A stretch of DNA of 36,211 nt from Streptomyces griseorubiginosus (lineage in GTDB: Bacteria > Actinomycetota > Actinomycetes > Streptomycetales > Streptomycetaceae): NCBI RefSeq assembly GCF_017614965.1, contig NZ_WVUG01000059.1, positions 1-36,211 on the forward strand, written 5' to 3'. A program made the translations under genes and the position numbers. The notes under the pieces were generated by a model, which was not told the DNA's origin, ran no database searches, and was given only the letters and a program-made list of their open reading frames with translations. Positions 1 through 7,841 of this stretch are shown in pieces (positions within the stretch are counted from its first letter, which is position 1; each line of letters begins with the position of its first letter).

Positions 1-78
1 GCCCCGACGACCTCGGCCCCCAGCCCGGACCCGTCCCCGTCGCAGACCTGCACACGGTTCCTGTGGTGGTGCAGCTGA
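1..78 (+). other. possible 3' end of an unidentified gene
   Basis: Frame 1 is open from the window edge to a TGA at 76-78. It reads as a Pro/Ser/Thr-rich stretch ending in CTRFLWWCS. A Pro/Ser-rich linker with a short Cys/Trp tail could be the end of an exported protein. The piece is too short to assign, and the whole left edge is low-complexity GC-rich DNA, so it may be non-coding. Confidence 0.2.
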
Positions 79-126
79 GGCTCGGGCCGGCCTTCGGCCT
101 GGGGCTGGTCTTCGGCCCGGGGCCCG

Positions 127-378
127 CCCTCGATCCGGAGTGCGCACTCGGCCCGGAGTGCGCACTCGGCCCGGGGTCCGCACTCGGCCCGGGGTCCGCA
201 CTCGGCCCGGGGTCCGCACTCGGCCCGGGGTCCGCACTCGGCCCGGGGTCCGCACTCGGCCCGGGGTCCGCACTCGGCCCGGGGTCCGCCCTCGATCCGG
301 AGCGCGCCCTCGGCCCGGGGTCCGCACTCGGCCCGGGGTCCGCCCTCGATCCGGAGCGCGCCCTCGGCCCGGGGTCCG
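127..378. repeat. 18-bp tandem repeat array, 14 units
   Basis: Fourteen consecutive 18-bp units run without a break. Seven perfect copies of CACTCGGCCCGGGGTCCG occupy 163-288. The flanking units are variants, such as CCCTCGATCCGGAGCGCG at 289-306 and 343-360, and form a higher-order A-B pattern. The unit length is a multiple of three, so all frames stay open and long artificial ORFs appear on both strands. The array ends 9 bp beyond the stop codon of the minus-strand marR gene. No spacers are present, so it is not a CRISPR array. Confidence 0.95.
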
Positions 379-386
379 CCCTCCGC

Positions 387-824
387 TCAGGCCGTCAGCA
401 TCCGCTGTAGCAAATCGCGCAAAGACAGCCGCTCCTCGTCGGAGAGGCCGGCGAGCGGCTCGCGCGCGAAGCGCAGTCCCTCGCGCAGCTCCCGGGCGAC
501 CCGGCGCCCCTCGTCCGTCGCCGCCGCCAGCTTCACCCGGCGGTCGGCCGGGTCCGGACGGCGCTCCACCAGTCCCCGCGACTCCAGCCGGTCCACGATC
601 CCGGTGACGTTGGACGGCTCGCACTTCAGCTTCTGCGCCAGCTTCCGCATCGGCAGCGGCTCCAGCGACAGCAGGCTCAGCAGCCGCGCCTGGGCGCCGG
701 TGAGCGCGTGCTCGCCCGCCGCGTCCTCGTAGTCCGCGTAGAAACGGGCCACGACGTCGCCGATGAGCTCGACGACCTCCAGGGTCAGCGCGTCGGGCCG
801 ACGGGTCTTCGGTGTGGTGGACAT
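387..824 (-). CDS. MarR family transcriptional regulator
   Basis: This 145-residue winged-helix regulator has the usual MarR length. The DNA-binding region at about residues 42-100 includes the recognition-helix stretch EPSNVTGIVDRLESRGLV and the wing RRPDPADRRVKLA. I chose the ATG at 824, preceded by TGGAG on the minus strand; a longer upstream reading frame runs through the divergent oxidoreductase gene and is a shadow. The gene is divergent from the oxidoreductase at 936, and the 111-bp gap holds a 17-bp imperfect inverted repeat that probably serves as its operator. It probably represses itself and the oxidoreductase in response to a small ligand; the ligand cannot be read from the sequence. 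The 18-bp repeat array lies directly downstream. Confidence 0.92.
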   Translation of the reverse strand: MSTTPKTRRPDALTLEVVELIGDVVARFYADYEDAAGEHALTGAQARLLSLLSLEPLPMRKLAQKLKCEPSNVTGIVDRLESRGLVERRPDPADRRVKLAAATDEGRRVARELREGLRFAREPLAGLSDEERLSLRDLLQRMLTA

Positions 825-843
825 GGCTCCAGGGTACCCCGTT

Positions 844-893
844 ACTTGACAACCTGAAATATTCAGCGGCATGGTTGTTTCAGGTAGTGAAGT
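844..893. promoter_or_regulatory. candidate MarR operator in divergent promoter region
   Basis: Arms 844-860 (ACTTGACAACCTGAAAT) and 877-893 (GTTTCAGGTAGTGAAGT) form an inverted repeat matching at 14 of 17 positions, with a perfect core ACCTGAAA/TTTCAGGT and a 16-nt spacer. A smaller palindrome, CTGAA-ATA-TTCAG, overlaps the left arm. The site lies between divergent starts and is more AT-rich than its surroundings, as expected for a shared promoter/operator. Binding by the adjacent MarR protein is inferred. Confidence 0.6.
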
Positions 894-935
894 ATTTGCC
901 TCCGCAGCAACACGAACGCAAGGAAAGGCCCTGTC

Positions 936-1934
936 ATGATCAACCGCGAATGGCACCTGCTCAGCCGTCCCGTCGGCTGGCCGAAGCCCGAGGACTTCGC
1001 CCTGGTCGAGACGGAGGCCCCGACGCCGGGCGAGGGCCAGGTCCTCGTCCGCAACGAGTACCTCTCCGTCGACCCGTACATGCGTGGCCGGATGAGCGCC
1101 GCGAAGTCCTACGTCGCCCCGTTCGAGCTGGGCAAGGTCATGCAGGGCGGCGCGGTCGGCGAGGTCGTCGCCTCCAACGCCGAGGGCATCGCCGTCGGCG
1201 ACCACGTGCTGCACTTCTTCGGCTGGCGCGAGTACGCGGTGGTGGACGCGAAGAACGCCGTCAAGGTGGACGCGGACGCCGCGCCCCTGTCGACGTACCT
1301 CGGCGTCCTCGGCATGACGGGCCTGACCGCCTACGCCGGTCTGCTGCGCACCGCGTCCTTCAAGGAGGGCGACTCCGTCTTCGTCTCCGGCGCGGCCGGC
1401 GCGGTCGGCAGCCAGGTGGGGCAGATCGCCAGGCTGAAGGGCGCCTCGCGGGTCATCGGCTCGGCCGGCTCCGACGAGAAGGTCAAGCTGCTCGTGGAGG
1501 AGTACGGCTTCGACGCCGCGTTCAACTACAAGAACGGCCCGGTGAGCGAGCAGCTGCGCGAGGCCGCGCCCGACGGGATCGACGTCTACTTCGACAACGT
1601 CGGCGGCGACCACCTGGAGGCCGCGATCGGGCAGCTCAACCAGGGCGGCCGGATCGCCGTGTGCGGGATGATCTCCGTCTACAACAACACCGAGCCCGCG
1701 CCGGGCCCGCGCAACCTCGCCCGGCTGATCCAGACCCGCGGCCGCATCGAGGGCTTCCTGGTCGGCGACCACTACGACCTGCAGCCGCAGTTCGTGTCGG
1801 AGGTGGCCCCGTGGGTCGCCTCGGGCGAGCTGAAGTACCGGGAGACCGTGGTCGAGGGCATCGAGAACAACCTGGAGGCGTTCCTCGGCGTCCTGCGCGG
1901 CGACAACACGGGCAAGATGATCGTCAAGCTGTAA
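936..1934 (+). CDS. NADP-dependent oxidoreductase, zinc-independent MDR family
   Basis: The 332-residue protein belongs to the medium-chain dehydrogenase/reductase group that includes CurA and prostaglandin reductase-like enoyl/enone reductases. It has SVDPYMRGRM at 44-53, typical of this group, and a nucleotide-binding SGAAGAVGS at 151-159, with no zinc-ligand pattern. It probably uses NADPH to reduce alpha,beta-unsaturated carbonyl compounds in the cytoplasm. The ATG at 936 follows AAGGAAAGG at good distance. It is divergent from marR and shares the inverted-repeat region, so induction by an electrophile or xenobiotic through MarR is likely. A perfect hairpin terminator follows at 1995-2026. 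Confidence 0.92.
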   Translation: MINREWHLLSRPVGWPKPEDFALVETEAPTPGEGQVLVRNEYLSVDPYMRGRMSAAKSYVAPFELGKVMQGGAVGEVVASNAEGIAVGDHVLHFFGWREYAVVDAKNAVKVDADAAPLSTYLGVLGMTGLTAYAGLLRTASFKEGDSVFVSGAAGAVGSQVGQIARLKGASRVIGSAGSDEKVKLLVEEYGFDAAFNYKNGPVSEQLREAAPDGIDVYFDNVGGDHLEAAIGQLNQGGRIAVCGMISVYNNTEPAPGPRNLARLIQTRGRIEGFLVGDHYDLQPQFVSEVAPWVASGELKYRETVVEGIENNLEAFLGVLRGDNTGKMIVKL

Positions 1935-1994
1935 GACACCACGGTCATGGCGACATCAGCGTGACGCCACTCCGACCCACTCGTTCCCCAGACG

Positions 1995-2026
1995 AAGGCC
2001 GCACCCTTGGACGTGGGTGCGGCCTT
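1995..2026. terminator. hairpin terminator between convergent genes
   Basis: A perfect 12-bp stem (AAGGCCGCACCC / GGGTGCGGCCTT) with an 8-nt loop is followed by T and C. It lies between the oxidoreductase and the converging hydrolase and could act for both. Confidence 0.85.
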
Positions 2027-2050
2027 TCGGTCCCTCACGGCGGGCCGACG

Positions 2051-3202
2051 TCAGATCGCCAGTGCCGCCGTGTGTACGGCTCTGACCAGGCGTTGGTTTT
2101 CCGGGGCCGCTCCGCCCGGGAAGGCGAGGCGGCGGCGGGTGTAGCCGTAGGACAGGCCGGTGCGGGGGTCGGCGAAGGCCTGGGAGCCGCCGGCGCCGCT
2201 GTGGCCGAAGGCGCCGGCGCCCAGGAAGGGGTGCCAGGTGTCGGCGGTGGCCTGGAAGCCGAGGCCGTACGACTTGTGGGTGCGGGCCACCAGGTCGTAG
2301 CCGATGGAGTGGATCTGGCCCACCTCGGCGATCGTGTCCGGCTTCAGCAGCGGCGGACGGTCGGCGAGTTCGCTGATCGTCGCCGCATACATCCCGGCCA
2401 GCCCCCGCGCGGCCGCCACCCCGCCCGCCGACGCCGGGCCCTTGGCGCGCACGATACGGGAGTTGGCGTAGTCGACCAGCGTCCCCGGGTTCGGAACATG
2501 CGTGTTGAAGGCGATCGAGGCCAGCGTGTGCGGGCCGGTCTGGGCCGCGTCCAGCGCCGCCTGCTGCTGCGGAGTCGGCATCATCGGCTGCACGGGCCGG
2601 TACCGCGAGTCCAGCGCGGCCGGCAGCCCGAGGTGGAAGTCCAGACCGTACGGCGCCCGGATCCGCTCCTCGTACACCTGCTGGAGCGTGTGGCCGGTGG
2701 CCCGCCGCACCACCTCACCGGTCAGCGCGCCGATCACCAGAGCGTGGTAGCCGAACGCCGAACCCGGACGCCAGAACGGCTTCTGGTCGGCGAGCCGCTC
2801 CGCGATCGCCCGGTCGTCGGCCATCTCCTCGGCCGTGAAGCCGGTGTCCGTGCCGACCAGGCCCGCCCGGTGCGAGATCAGCTCGCGCAGCGTCAGCGCC
2901 CCCTTGCCCTCCGCCGCGAACTCCGGCCAGTAGTAGGTGACTTTGCGGTCCAGTTCCAGCGTGCCGTCCTGCACCAGCAGGGCCACCACGAGATGCGCGG
3001 CTCCCTTGGTCGACGAGTACACGGCGTAGAGGGAGTCGGCCTCGACACCGTCCCCCGCCCACAGGTCGACCACCCTGCGGCCGTGCACATAGGCGCACAA
3101 CTGCCCCTCGTAGTCGTCCCGTTCCCCCGCGACGAACGCGGCGAACTCCTCACGCACCGCCTCGAAGCCATCGGCGACGGTGCCGTGGATCTCCTTCGTC
3201 AT
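2051..3202 (-). CDS. serine hydrolase, class C beta-lactamase/EstB-like
   Basis: The 383-residue protein has the penicilloyl-serine transferase fold used by class C beta-lactamases, DD-peptidases and EstB-type esterases. The nucleophile motif is S63-S-T-K66. A Tyr near residue 152 (GYH) replaces the more usual YxN, and a late HSG near 334-336 matches the HxG/KTG position. There is no signal peptide, which points to an intracellular esterase rather than a secreted beta-lactamase. The ATG at 3202 has a strong GAGGAG site 6 nt upstream on the minus strand. It is a single-gene unit converging on the oxidoreductase. The substrate is unknown. Confidence 0.9.
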   Translation of the reverse strand: MTKEIHGTVADGFEAVREEFAAFVAGERDDYEGQLCAYVHGRRVVDLWAGDGVEADSLYAVYSSTKGAAHLVVALLVQDGTLELDRKVTYYWPEFAAEGKGALTLRELISHRAGLVGTDTGFTAEEMADDRAIAERLADQKPFWRPGSAFGYHALVIGALTGEVVRRATGHTLQQVYEERIRAPYGLDFHLGLPAALDSRYRPVQPMMPTPQQQAALDAAQTGPHTLASIAFNTHVPNPGTLVDYANSRIVRAKGPASAGGVAAARGLAGMYAATISELADRPPLLKPDTIAEVGQIHSIGYDLVARTHKSYGLGFQATADTWHPFLGAGAFGHSGAGGSQAFADPRTGLSYGYTRRRLAFPGGAAPENQRLVRAVHTAALAI

Positions 3203-3400
3203 CCGCTCTCCTCACCTGAACCGCTGCACGCCTCTGTGGGAGCTCCCCGAGATCGATACGGCGCGATGTACCTGTACGACTCAACCGCACGCGGCGAGAG
3301 TTCGCGTCACCGATGCCCCGGATGGCCCACCACGCGGCACGCGAAGGGGGCATGCTGAGGGGGCGACCGACCGGTGACGTCCGTGAGGCGAGGAGAGCCC

Positions 3401-4264
3401 ATGGCAACGATCCCTCCGCTGCCCAGCAGGCAGGACGTGCTGCGCATGGCACGCAACACCACCGACATCACCGGCCAACTCCTGGAGACGGCCGGGAACA
3501 TCACCAGGATCGCCCTCAACACCTTCGACCCGCGCGACGGCTCGGGCGCCGAAGCGCTGCGGGTGCTGCGCGAGACCACCGCGGAACTGGCGGAGGCCAG
3601 CGCCTCGCCGCAGGCCCAGGAGGCCTTCTACCGCATCGTCGACACCCTCACCCGCCTCGGCACCAGCGGGGCACCGCTCGCCGTCCACCCGGTCAGCGAA
3701 CCGGCGCAGGCCCTGCTGACCGCCCTCGGCGACAGCCTGCTGCCCGTGCTGGACGCGCTGGAGCCGGCCGTCGAGGAGTTCGCGAACGCCCTCGGCGACC
3801 TTCTCGAGGCGACGTCACCCCTGGTGCCCGCGACGGCCGGCGTGGCCGCGGGCGCCCTGCTGGCCGTCACGCCGGTCCTGCGCGCCGCCGCCGACGTCCT
3901 GCGCGACTCCTCCCCGGAACTGCGCCGCATCGCCGACGCCCTGACCGCGGCGCTGGCCCCCCTCATGCCCCTCCAGGTCGCCCTCGCCGAACGCGCGGCG
4001 GCCACCGGAGCGGGCGTGGTCCGCGCCACCCTCCCGCCGCTGGCCGACCTCACGGAGGCGGCCGCGGCGACGACGAAGGCCGCCGGGCCGGTCCTGGTCA
4101 CCGGCGAGGAGCTGTTCGTCTCGGCCCTGGAACAGGTCCAGCCCCTGCTCCTCGCGGCGGCCACGCGGGCCGGGCGGCTGGCCCGGGCGGTGGCGACACG
4201 GGTGTCGGCGGCGGTGTCGCCCGCGGCCGAGAGCGGGATCGTAGTGGCGGTGCCGACAACGTAA
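3401..4264 (+). CDS. hypothetical Ala/Leu-rich helical protein
   Basis: I do not recognise this 287-residue protein. It is rich in Ala, Leu and Glu with long amphipathic helical stretches, no signal peptide and no clear membrane segment in its first half. Hydrophobic stretches around residues 140-160 (AGVAAGALLAVTPVL) may be membrane-associated. An in-frame GTG at 3374 would add nine residues, but the ATG at 3401 is preceded by GAGGCGAGGAGAG and is preferred. The next gene starts 10 nt after its stop, so the two are probably co-transcribed and may act together. Confidence 0.8.
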   Translation: MATIPPLPSRQDVLRMARNTTDITGQLLETAGNITRIALNTFDPRDGSGAEALRVLRETTAELAEASASPQAQEAFYRIVDTLTRLGTSGAPLAVHPVSEPAQALLTALGDSLLPVLDALEPAVEEFANALGDLLEATSPLVPATAGVAAGALLAVTPVLRAAADVLRDSSPELRRIADALTAALAPLMPLQVALAERAAATGAGVVRATLPPLADLTEAAAATTKAAGPVLVTGEELFVSALEQVQPLLLAAATRAGRLARAVATRVSAAVSPAAESGIVVAVPTT

Positions 4265-4274
4265 AGTCTTCCCC

Positions 4275-5075
4275 ATGCGCGATCTTGGGGCGGGCTTCAC
4301 CTATCTCCTGAAGGGCCAACGCTGGGTGGCCGGGCACGGGAGACAGTACGGCTTCGGCCTGCTCCCGGGCCTGATAACCCTCGTCCTGTACGTGGCCGCC
4401 CTCACCTCCCTCGCCCTGTGGGGCCAGGACTTCGTCGGCTGGTCGACCCCCTTCGCCGACGACTGGTCCAGCCCCTGGCGAGGCGCCTTCCGCGGCCTGC
4501 TCACCGCCGTGCTGTTCGCCCTCGGCCTGCTGCTGGCCGTCGTCACCTTCACCGCCGTCACCCTCCTGATCGGCCAGCCCTTCTACGAGAACCTCTCCGA
4601 GAAGGTCGACCGGGACGTGTCCCCCGACGGCACGGCCCCCGAGTCCGGTCTGCCGCTCTGGCGCGAGCTGTGGATCTCGGCCCGGGACAGCCTGCGGATC
4701 GTCCTCCGCGCCGCGCTGTGGGGCGTCCTGCTGTTCGCCCTCGGTTTCATCCCCTTCGTCGGACAGACGGTCGTCCCGGTGATCGGCTTCTTCGTCACCG
4801 GTTTCTTCCTCACCGAGGAGCTCACCGCCGTCGCCCTCCAGCGCCGCGGCGTCGAACTCCGCGCCCGCCTCGCCCTCCTGCGCTCCCGCAGAACCCTCGT
4901 CTGGGGCTTCGGCACCCCGCTGGCCGTCGCCTTCGTGGTGCCGTTCGTGGCGGTGTTCCTGATGCCGGGCGCGGTCGCGGGCGCGACGCTGATGGCGCGG
5001 GAGCTGCTGGGCGAGGAGAGCGGGGAGGGCGAGCCGGGGGAGGGCGACTCCGAGGACGAGCCGGCTGTTTCCTGA
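4275..5075 (+). CDS. EI24 domain-containing (CysZ-like) membrane protein
   Basis: The 266-residue polytopic membrane protein starts with the characteristic GFTYLLKGQRW segment of actinobacterial EI24-domain proteins. It has hydrophobic segments near residues 25-50, 75-100, 150-185 and 210-240. E. coli CysZ in the same superfamily is a sulfate transporter, but a sulfate role is not shown here because no cysteine-synthesis gene is nearby. The C-terminus is a Glu/Asp/Gly-rich acidic tail. The ATG at 4275 lies 10 nt after the preceding stop with only a weak ribosome site, suggesting translational coupling. It converges on the peptidase-like gene with 23 bp between them. Confidence 0.88.
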   Translation: MRDLGAGFTYLLKGQRWVAGHGRQYGFGLLPGLITLVLYVAALTSLALWGQDFVGWSTPFADDWSSPWRGAFRGLLTAVLFALGLLLAVVTFTAVTLLIGQPFYENLSEKVDRDVSPDGTAPESGLPLWRELWISARDSLRIVLRAALWGVLLFALGFIPFVGQTVVPVIGFFVTGFFLTEELTAVALQRRGVELRARLALLRSRRTLVWGFGTPLAVAFVVPFVAVFLMPGAVAGATLMARELLGEESGEGEPGEGDSEDEPAVS

Positions 5076-5098
5076 AGCCGGTCACTCTCGGAAGCCGC

Positions 5099-6352
5099 TC
5101 ACTTCCTGAAGGCCGCGTCGGCCGCCACGCTGAGGATCGCCCGCACCTGCGCCACGATGTCCAGCCGGTTGCGCACGAACTCCGGATCGGTCACCGTCCC
5201 GGTCGCCGGATCCGTGTTGCCCGCCCCGAACTGCAGCACCGGCGTGTGCACATGCCCGCCCGGCAGGGTGTCGTGCAGCCCCAGCCGGTCCCGCAGCAGG
5301 GTCGCCCGGTAGGCGATCTCGTTGGAGAGGTAGTTCCCGCCGCCCCCCGCTCGTGCCGTCGATCCCGGGGTCGGCCCGTCCGGCCGGACGACCGCCGTCG
5401 TCCCCCCGGCCGGGATCTCGGTCACCTCGGTGTGGTCGTACACCGGGAACCGTCCCGTGTCCGCCGCCACGATCTCCCGGTACGGCAGCGTGGTCGTCGT
5501 CCACTGCGGCTGCGAGGCGGGGTCGGTCACCGGGACGGTCTCGGTGCGCGAGACGTTGTCGTTGTCCGGGAAGCCGCCCCGCCAGGCCCCGTTGGTCCGC
5601 TCCACGTCGAACCGCCCGACCCGCCCCTGGCTCACCGTGGTGAACAGGTCGACCTTCGGCAGATACCGCCGCAGCGTCCGCTCCACCGTTCCCTGCGCGA
5701 AGTCCTGCCAGCGCACCGGGAAGACGACCGTCTCGATACGCGCCGGACCCTTCGCGGTCCGGATCACCGTGCCGTCGAGGGCGAGCGCGGTGGCTCCGGA
5801 AGGATTGGAGATCCGGATGTCCCGGTCGAGGGTGAACGGGTCGAAGCCGGTGACGAGGATCCGCCTGAGCCCCTTGCCGCGCGGATAGCGCACGTCGGTC
5901 TGTCCGCGCGAGGTCCGCTCCAACTGCTCGATCAGCGCGTCCCGTTGCGCGTCGCTCAGCGCGAACCCCGGCTCCCAGGTCCGCAGTTCCCGGGTCAGTC
6001 CCAGCCTGGCCCAGTACAGCGGCCGGTCGTCGTCCCGGCTCAGGTCCCCGCCGGCCGGCCCGCGTCCCTGCACCCGGTCCACGGCCCGCCGCCACAGCGC
6101 CGATCCCTCGTGTACGACGATCCGCCGCGCCTGGGCGTAGGAGTGCGCCGAGCCCAGCTCGCGGGCCAACTCCGGTGCCACGTCGTCGAACCCGGACCGC
6201 CGGAGTATCTCTTGCGGCACCGCTTTGTCGAGGCGCTGTTCCTCGACGGTGGGGGAGGGAGCGGTCGCGGCGGCACTCGCCGTCACCGGGGAGGCCACCG
6301 AGGCCATCATGGCCAGTCCGAGAATGCCGATCCGAACACGTAGGGAAGCCAA
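5099..6352 (-). CDS. exported pyroglutamyl-peptidase I-like protein, catalytic Cys replaced
   Basis: The 417-residue protein starts with a signal peptide (hydrophobic core at residues 7-24, likely cleavage after ASA near 27). A region of about 130 residues precedes a pyrrolidone-carboxylate peptidase domain from about 163. VTGFDPF (167-173) and NPSG (183-186) match the family N-terminus. The Glu of the triad is kept in VERTN (E251) and the His in GGHVHTP (H369). Where the family has the catalytic Cys (VSYTAGTFVCN in the Bacillus enzyme, from memory), this protein reads LSNEIAYRATL, placing Thr351 there. It is also longer than the roughly 215-residue enzyme. It may be a non-peptidase or a changed nucleophile. 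The start is TTG at 6352, chosen because it precedes the signal peptide. Confidence 0.82.
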   Translation of the reverse strand: MASLRVRIGILGLAMMASVASPVTASAAATAPSPTVEEQRLDKAVPQEILRRSGFDDVAPELARELGSAHSYAQARRIVVHEGSALWRRAVDRVQGRGPAGGDLSRDDDRPLYWARLGLTRELRTWEPGFALSDAQRDALIEQLERTSRGQTDVRYPRGKGLRRILVTGFDPFTLDRDIRISNPSGATALALDGTVIRTAKGPARIETVVFPVRWQDFAQGTVERTLRRYLPKVDLFTTVSQGRVGRFDVERTNGAWRGGFPDNDNVSRTETVPVTDPASQPQWTTTTLPYREIVAADTGRFPVYDHTEVTEIPAGGTTAVVRPDGPTPGSTARAGGGGNYLSNEIAYRATLLRDRLGLHDTLPGGHVHTPVLQFGAGNTDPATGTVTDPEFVRNRLDIVAQVRAILSVAADAAFRK

Positions 6353-6446
6353 GGGAGTTCAGTCCTTCCGTCGCCGTCGTGGGGGAGCGTGGTGCGGACG
6401 GTCGCAGTATCGCGTGACGGAAGTGGTCTACGCCATGGGGTGGGGC

Positions 6447-6701
6447 TCAGGAGGAAGACAGCGACAGCATCAGCGTCGCGAGCACGAGGACGGGGACGAC
6501 CTGGAAGACCGCGGCGCTCCTCAGCCGGGCCGCCCACAGCGCGACGCCACTGGCAGCCAACAGTCCGCAGATCCAGCCCAGTTGAGCCAGGGGCGGCTCG
6601 TGCGGCTCGTCCGTCCAGGTCGCCGCCAGCCAGCCGTAGCCCACGGCCAGGGCGTCGAGGGGCAGCAGCGCGAGGACGGCGGTTGTGTTCCTCCACCTCA
6701 T
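6447..6701 (-). CDS. small membrane protein
   Basis: This 84-residue protein has three hydrophobic segments, near residues 8-25, 39-56 and 63-82. I do not recognise a family. The frame is open to a TTG at 6752, giving 101 residues, but that TTG abuts a perfect 16-bp palindrome at 6736-6751 that looks regulatory. I therefore prefer the ATG at 6701. The gene is divergent from the YrdB-like gene and lies upstream of the peptidase-like gene on the same strand, 94 bp away. Confidence 0.72.
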   Translation of the reverse strand: MRWRNTTAVLALLPLDALAVGYGWLAATWTDEPHEPPLAQLGWICGLLAASGVALWAARLRSAAVFQVVPVLVLATLMLSLSSS

Positions 6702-6735
6702 GCGCTCATCGTCGGCCCGGGGGAGCGGAGGCGCC

Positions 6736-6751
6736 TGAGTACGCGTACTCA
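6736..6751. promoter_or_regulatory. 16-bp perfect palindrome, candidate operator
   Basis: TGAGTACGCGTACTCA is a perfect palindrome lying between divergent small membrane protein genes, about 35 bp upstream of the ATG at 6701 and about 58 bp upstream of the ATG at 6809. The placement fits a regulator site. The cognate regulator is unknown. Confidence 0.5.
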
Positions 6752-6808
6752 ACGGGCCCTAGATCGAAATCGTGGCGGCGTGTCAGCCGACAGGTGATAC
6801 TGCCGCGC

Positions 6809-7147
6809 ATGAGGACCGTGAAGGCCGTGAATCTGGGCGTGCTGTTCCTGATCGAGCTCGGTGCCCTCGCGGCCGTCGGGTACTGGGGCTTCACCCGGGA
6901 CGTGGCGACCCCGCTCACCTGGGTGCTGGGTCTCGGCGGTCCGGCCGTGCTCGTCGTCCTGTGGGCCCTGTTCGGGTCGCAGAAGGCGTCGTACAAGACG
7001 CGCGGCGCGGTCCGTGTCGGCTTCGAGGCGGTCTGGTTCGGGACGGGTGTGGCCGCGCTGTTCGCCGCTGGGGCGGCTGCCTGGGCGGTCGCCTTCGCCG
7101 CGGTCGTCGCCGTGAGCAAGGCGCTCGCCGTGATCTGGCGCCAGTAG
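6809..7147 (+). CDS. YrdB family (DUF2568) small membrane protein
   Basis: The 112-residue protein has four hydrophobic segments, at about residues 7-27, 34-54, 68-88 and 90-108. The layout and the opening MRTVKAVNLGVLFLIEL match YrdB/DUF2568 proteins, whose function is not known. The ATG at 6809 has an AGGTGA about 11 nt upstream. The gene converges on the TetR gene with 9 bp between stops, so its end is tightly bounded. No partner function is evident. Confidence 0.83.
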   Translation: MRTVKAVNLGVLFLIELGALAAVGYWGFTRDVATPLTWVLGLGGPAVLVVLWALFGSQKASYKTRGAVRVGFEAVWFGTGVAALFAAGAAAWAVAFAAVVAVSKALAVIWRQ

Positions 7148-7156
7148 TCCGGGAGT

Positions 7157-7717
7157 TCAGGCCTCCTCGCCGAGCAGCGCCAGGAAGTCGCGGAACGCCG
7201 CCGACATGTCCACCGAGTCGGGGTCCAGGAGCCACTGGTACTGGAGGCCGTCCATCACCGCGACCAGGAGCGGGGCCGTGCGCTCCGGCGTCAGGCCGTT
7301 CGGGAGGCGGTCGCCGTACGCGGTGCGCAGGACCGCCGCCATGCTCTCGCGCACCTGCCGGTAGCGCTCGGTGAAGTACGCCCGCGCCGGATGCCCTTCC
7401 GTCACGCTCTCGCCCAGCAGCGCCGAGAAGGTCTGGATGATGCCGGGCCGCATCGCGTTGTACTCGACCAGCGAGGCCAGCAGGTCCACCCGCCACTGCG
7501 TCGCCGGTACGGCGTCCCACTGGTCGCGCTCCTTCAGCACGGCGACCAGCAGCGCCTCCTTCGTCGGGAAGTAGTGCAGCAGCCCCTGCTGGGTGAGCCC
7601 CACCCGCTCCGCCACCGCGGCCAGGCTCGCGCCCCGGTAACCGCGCTCGGCGATCACCTCCAGCGCCGCCCGCACGATCTCAGCGCGCCGTTCCTCGCTC
7701 CTGACCCTGGCGTTCAT
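7157..7717 (-). CDS. TetR family regulator, divergent from beta-glucosidase
   Basis: The 186-residue protein has a classic TetR N-terminal helix-turn-helix at about residues 28-55 (SLAAVAERVGLTQQGLLHYFPTK) and a ligand-binding C-terminal half. I chose the ATG at 7717; an ATG at 7735 would add six residues. It is divergent from the GH3 beta-glucosidase at 7842. The gap contains a perfect hyphenated palindrome, CGTTAC-AG-GTAACG, so it probably represses the beta-glucosidase and itself. The inducer is likely a beta-glucoside or its hydrolysis product, which is inference. Confidence 0.9.
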   Translation of the reverse strand: MNARVRSEERRAEIVRAALEVIAERGYRGASLAAVAERVGLTQQGLLHYFPTKEALLVAVLKERDQWDAVPATQWRVDLLASLVEYNAMRPGIIQTFSALLGESVTEGHPARAYFTERYRQVRESMAAVLRTAYGDRLPNGLTPERTAPLLVAVMDGLQYQWLLDPDSVDMSAAFRDFLALLGEEA

Positions 7718-7777
7718 GGCGTCACCGTACGGCATTGCCGTGCGGCTTATATTACGGCACCATAACGAAACCTACCG

Positions 7778-7791
7778 CGTTACAGGTAACG
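7778..7791. promoter_or_regulatory. candidate TetR operator between tetR and beta-glucosidase
   Basis: CGTTAC-AG-GTAACG has two perfect 6-bp arms. It lies 61 bp upstream of one divergent start and 51 bp upstream of the other. A second, looser element in TTACGGCACCATAA at about 7752-7765 may be a weaker site. Confidence 0.55.
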
Positions 7792-7841
7792 GGTGCACGA
7801 TGGCCCACAGGACGACGACCTGACTCGATGAGGAGACCCCG

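Noticed and set aside
163..288. Possible CRISPR array
   Set aside because: The identical 18-bp units are directly adjacent with no unique spacers and no cas genes nearby.
140..607. Arg/Pro-rich open frame through the 18-bp repeats
   Set aside because: The repeat length is a multiple of three, so every frame stays open; the frame also runs antisense through marR and has no ribosome site.
2051..3202. Secreted beta-lactamase resistance gene
   Set aside because: SxxK is present, but there is no signal peptide and the Tyr motif is not YxN; an intracellular esterase-like role fits better.
812..3358. 848-residue plus-strand open frame
   Set aside because: It crosses three genes in other frames and is Arg/Gly/Pro-rich with no recognisable domain; it is a GC-rich shadow.
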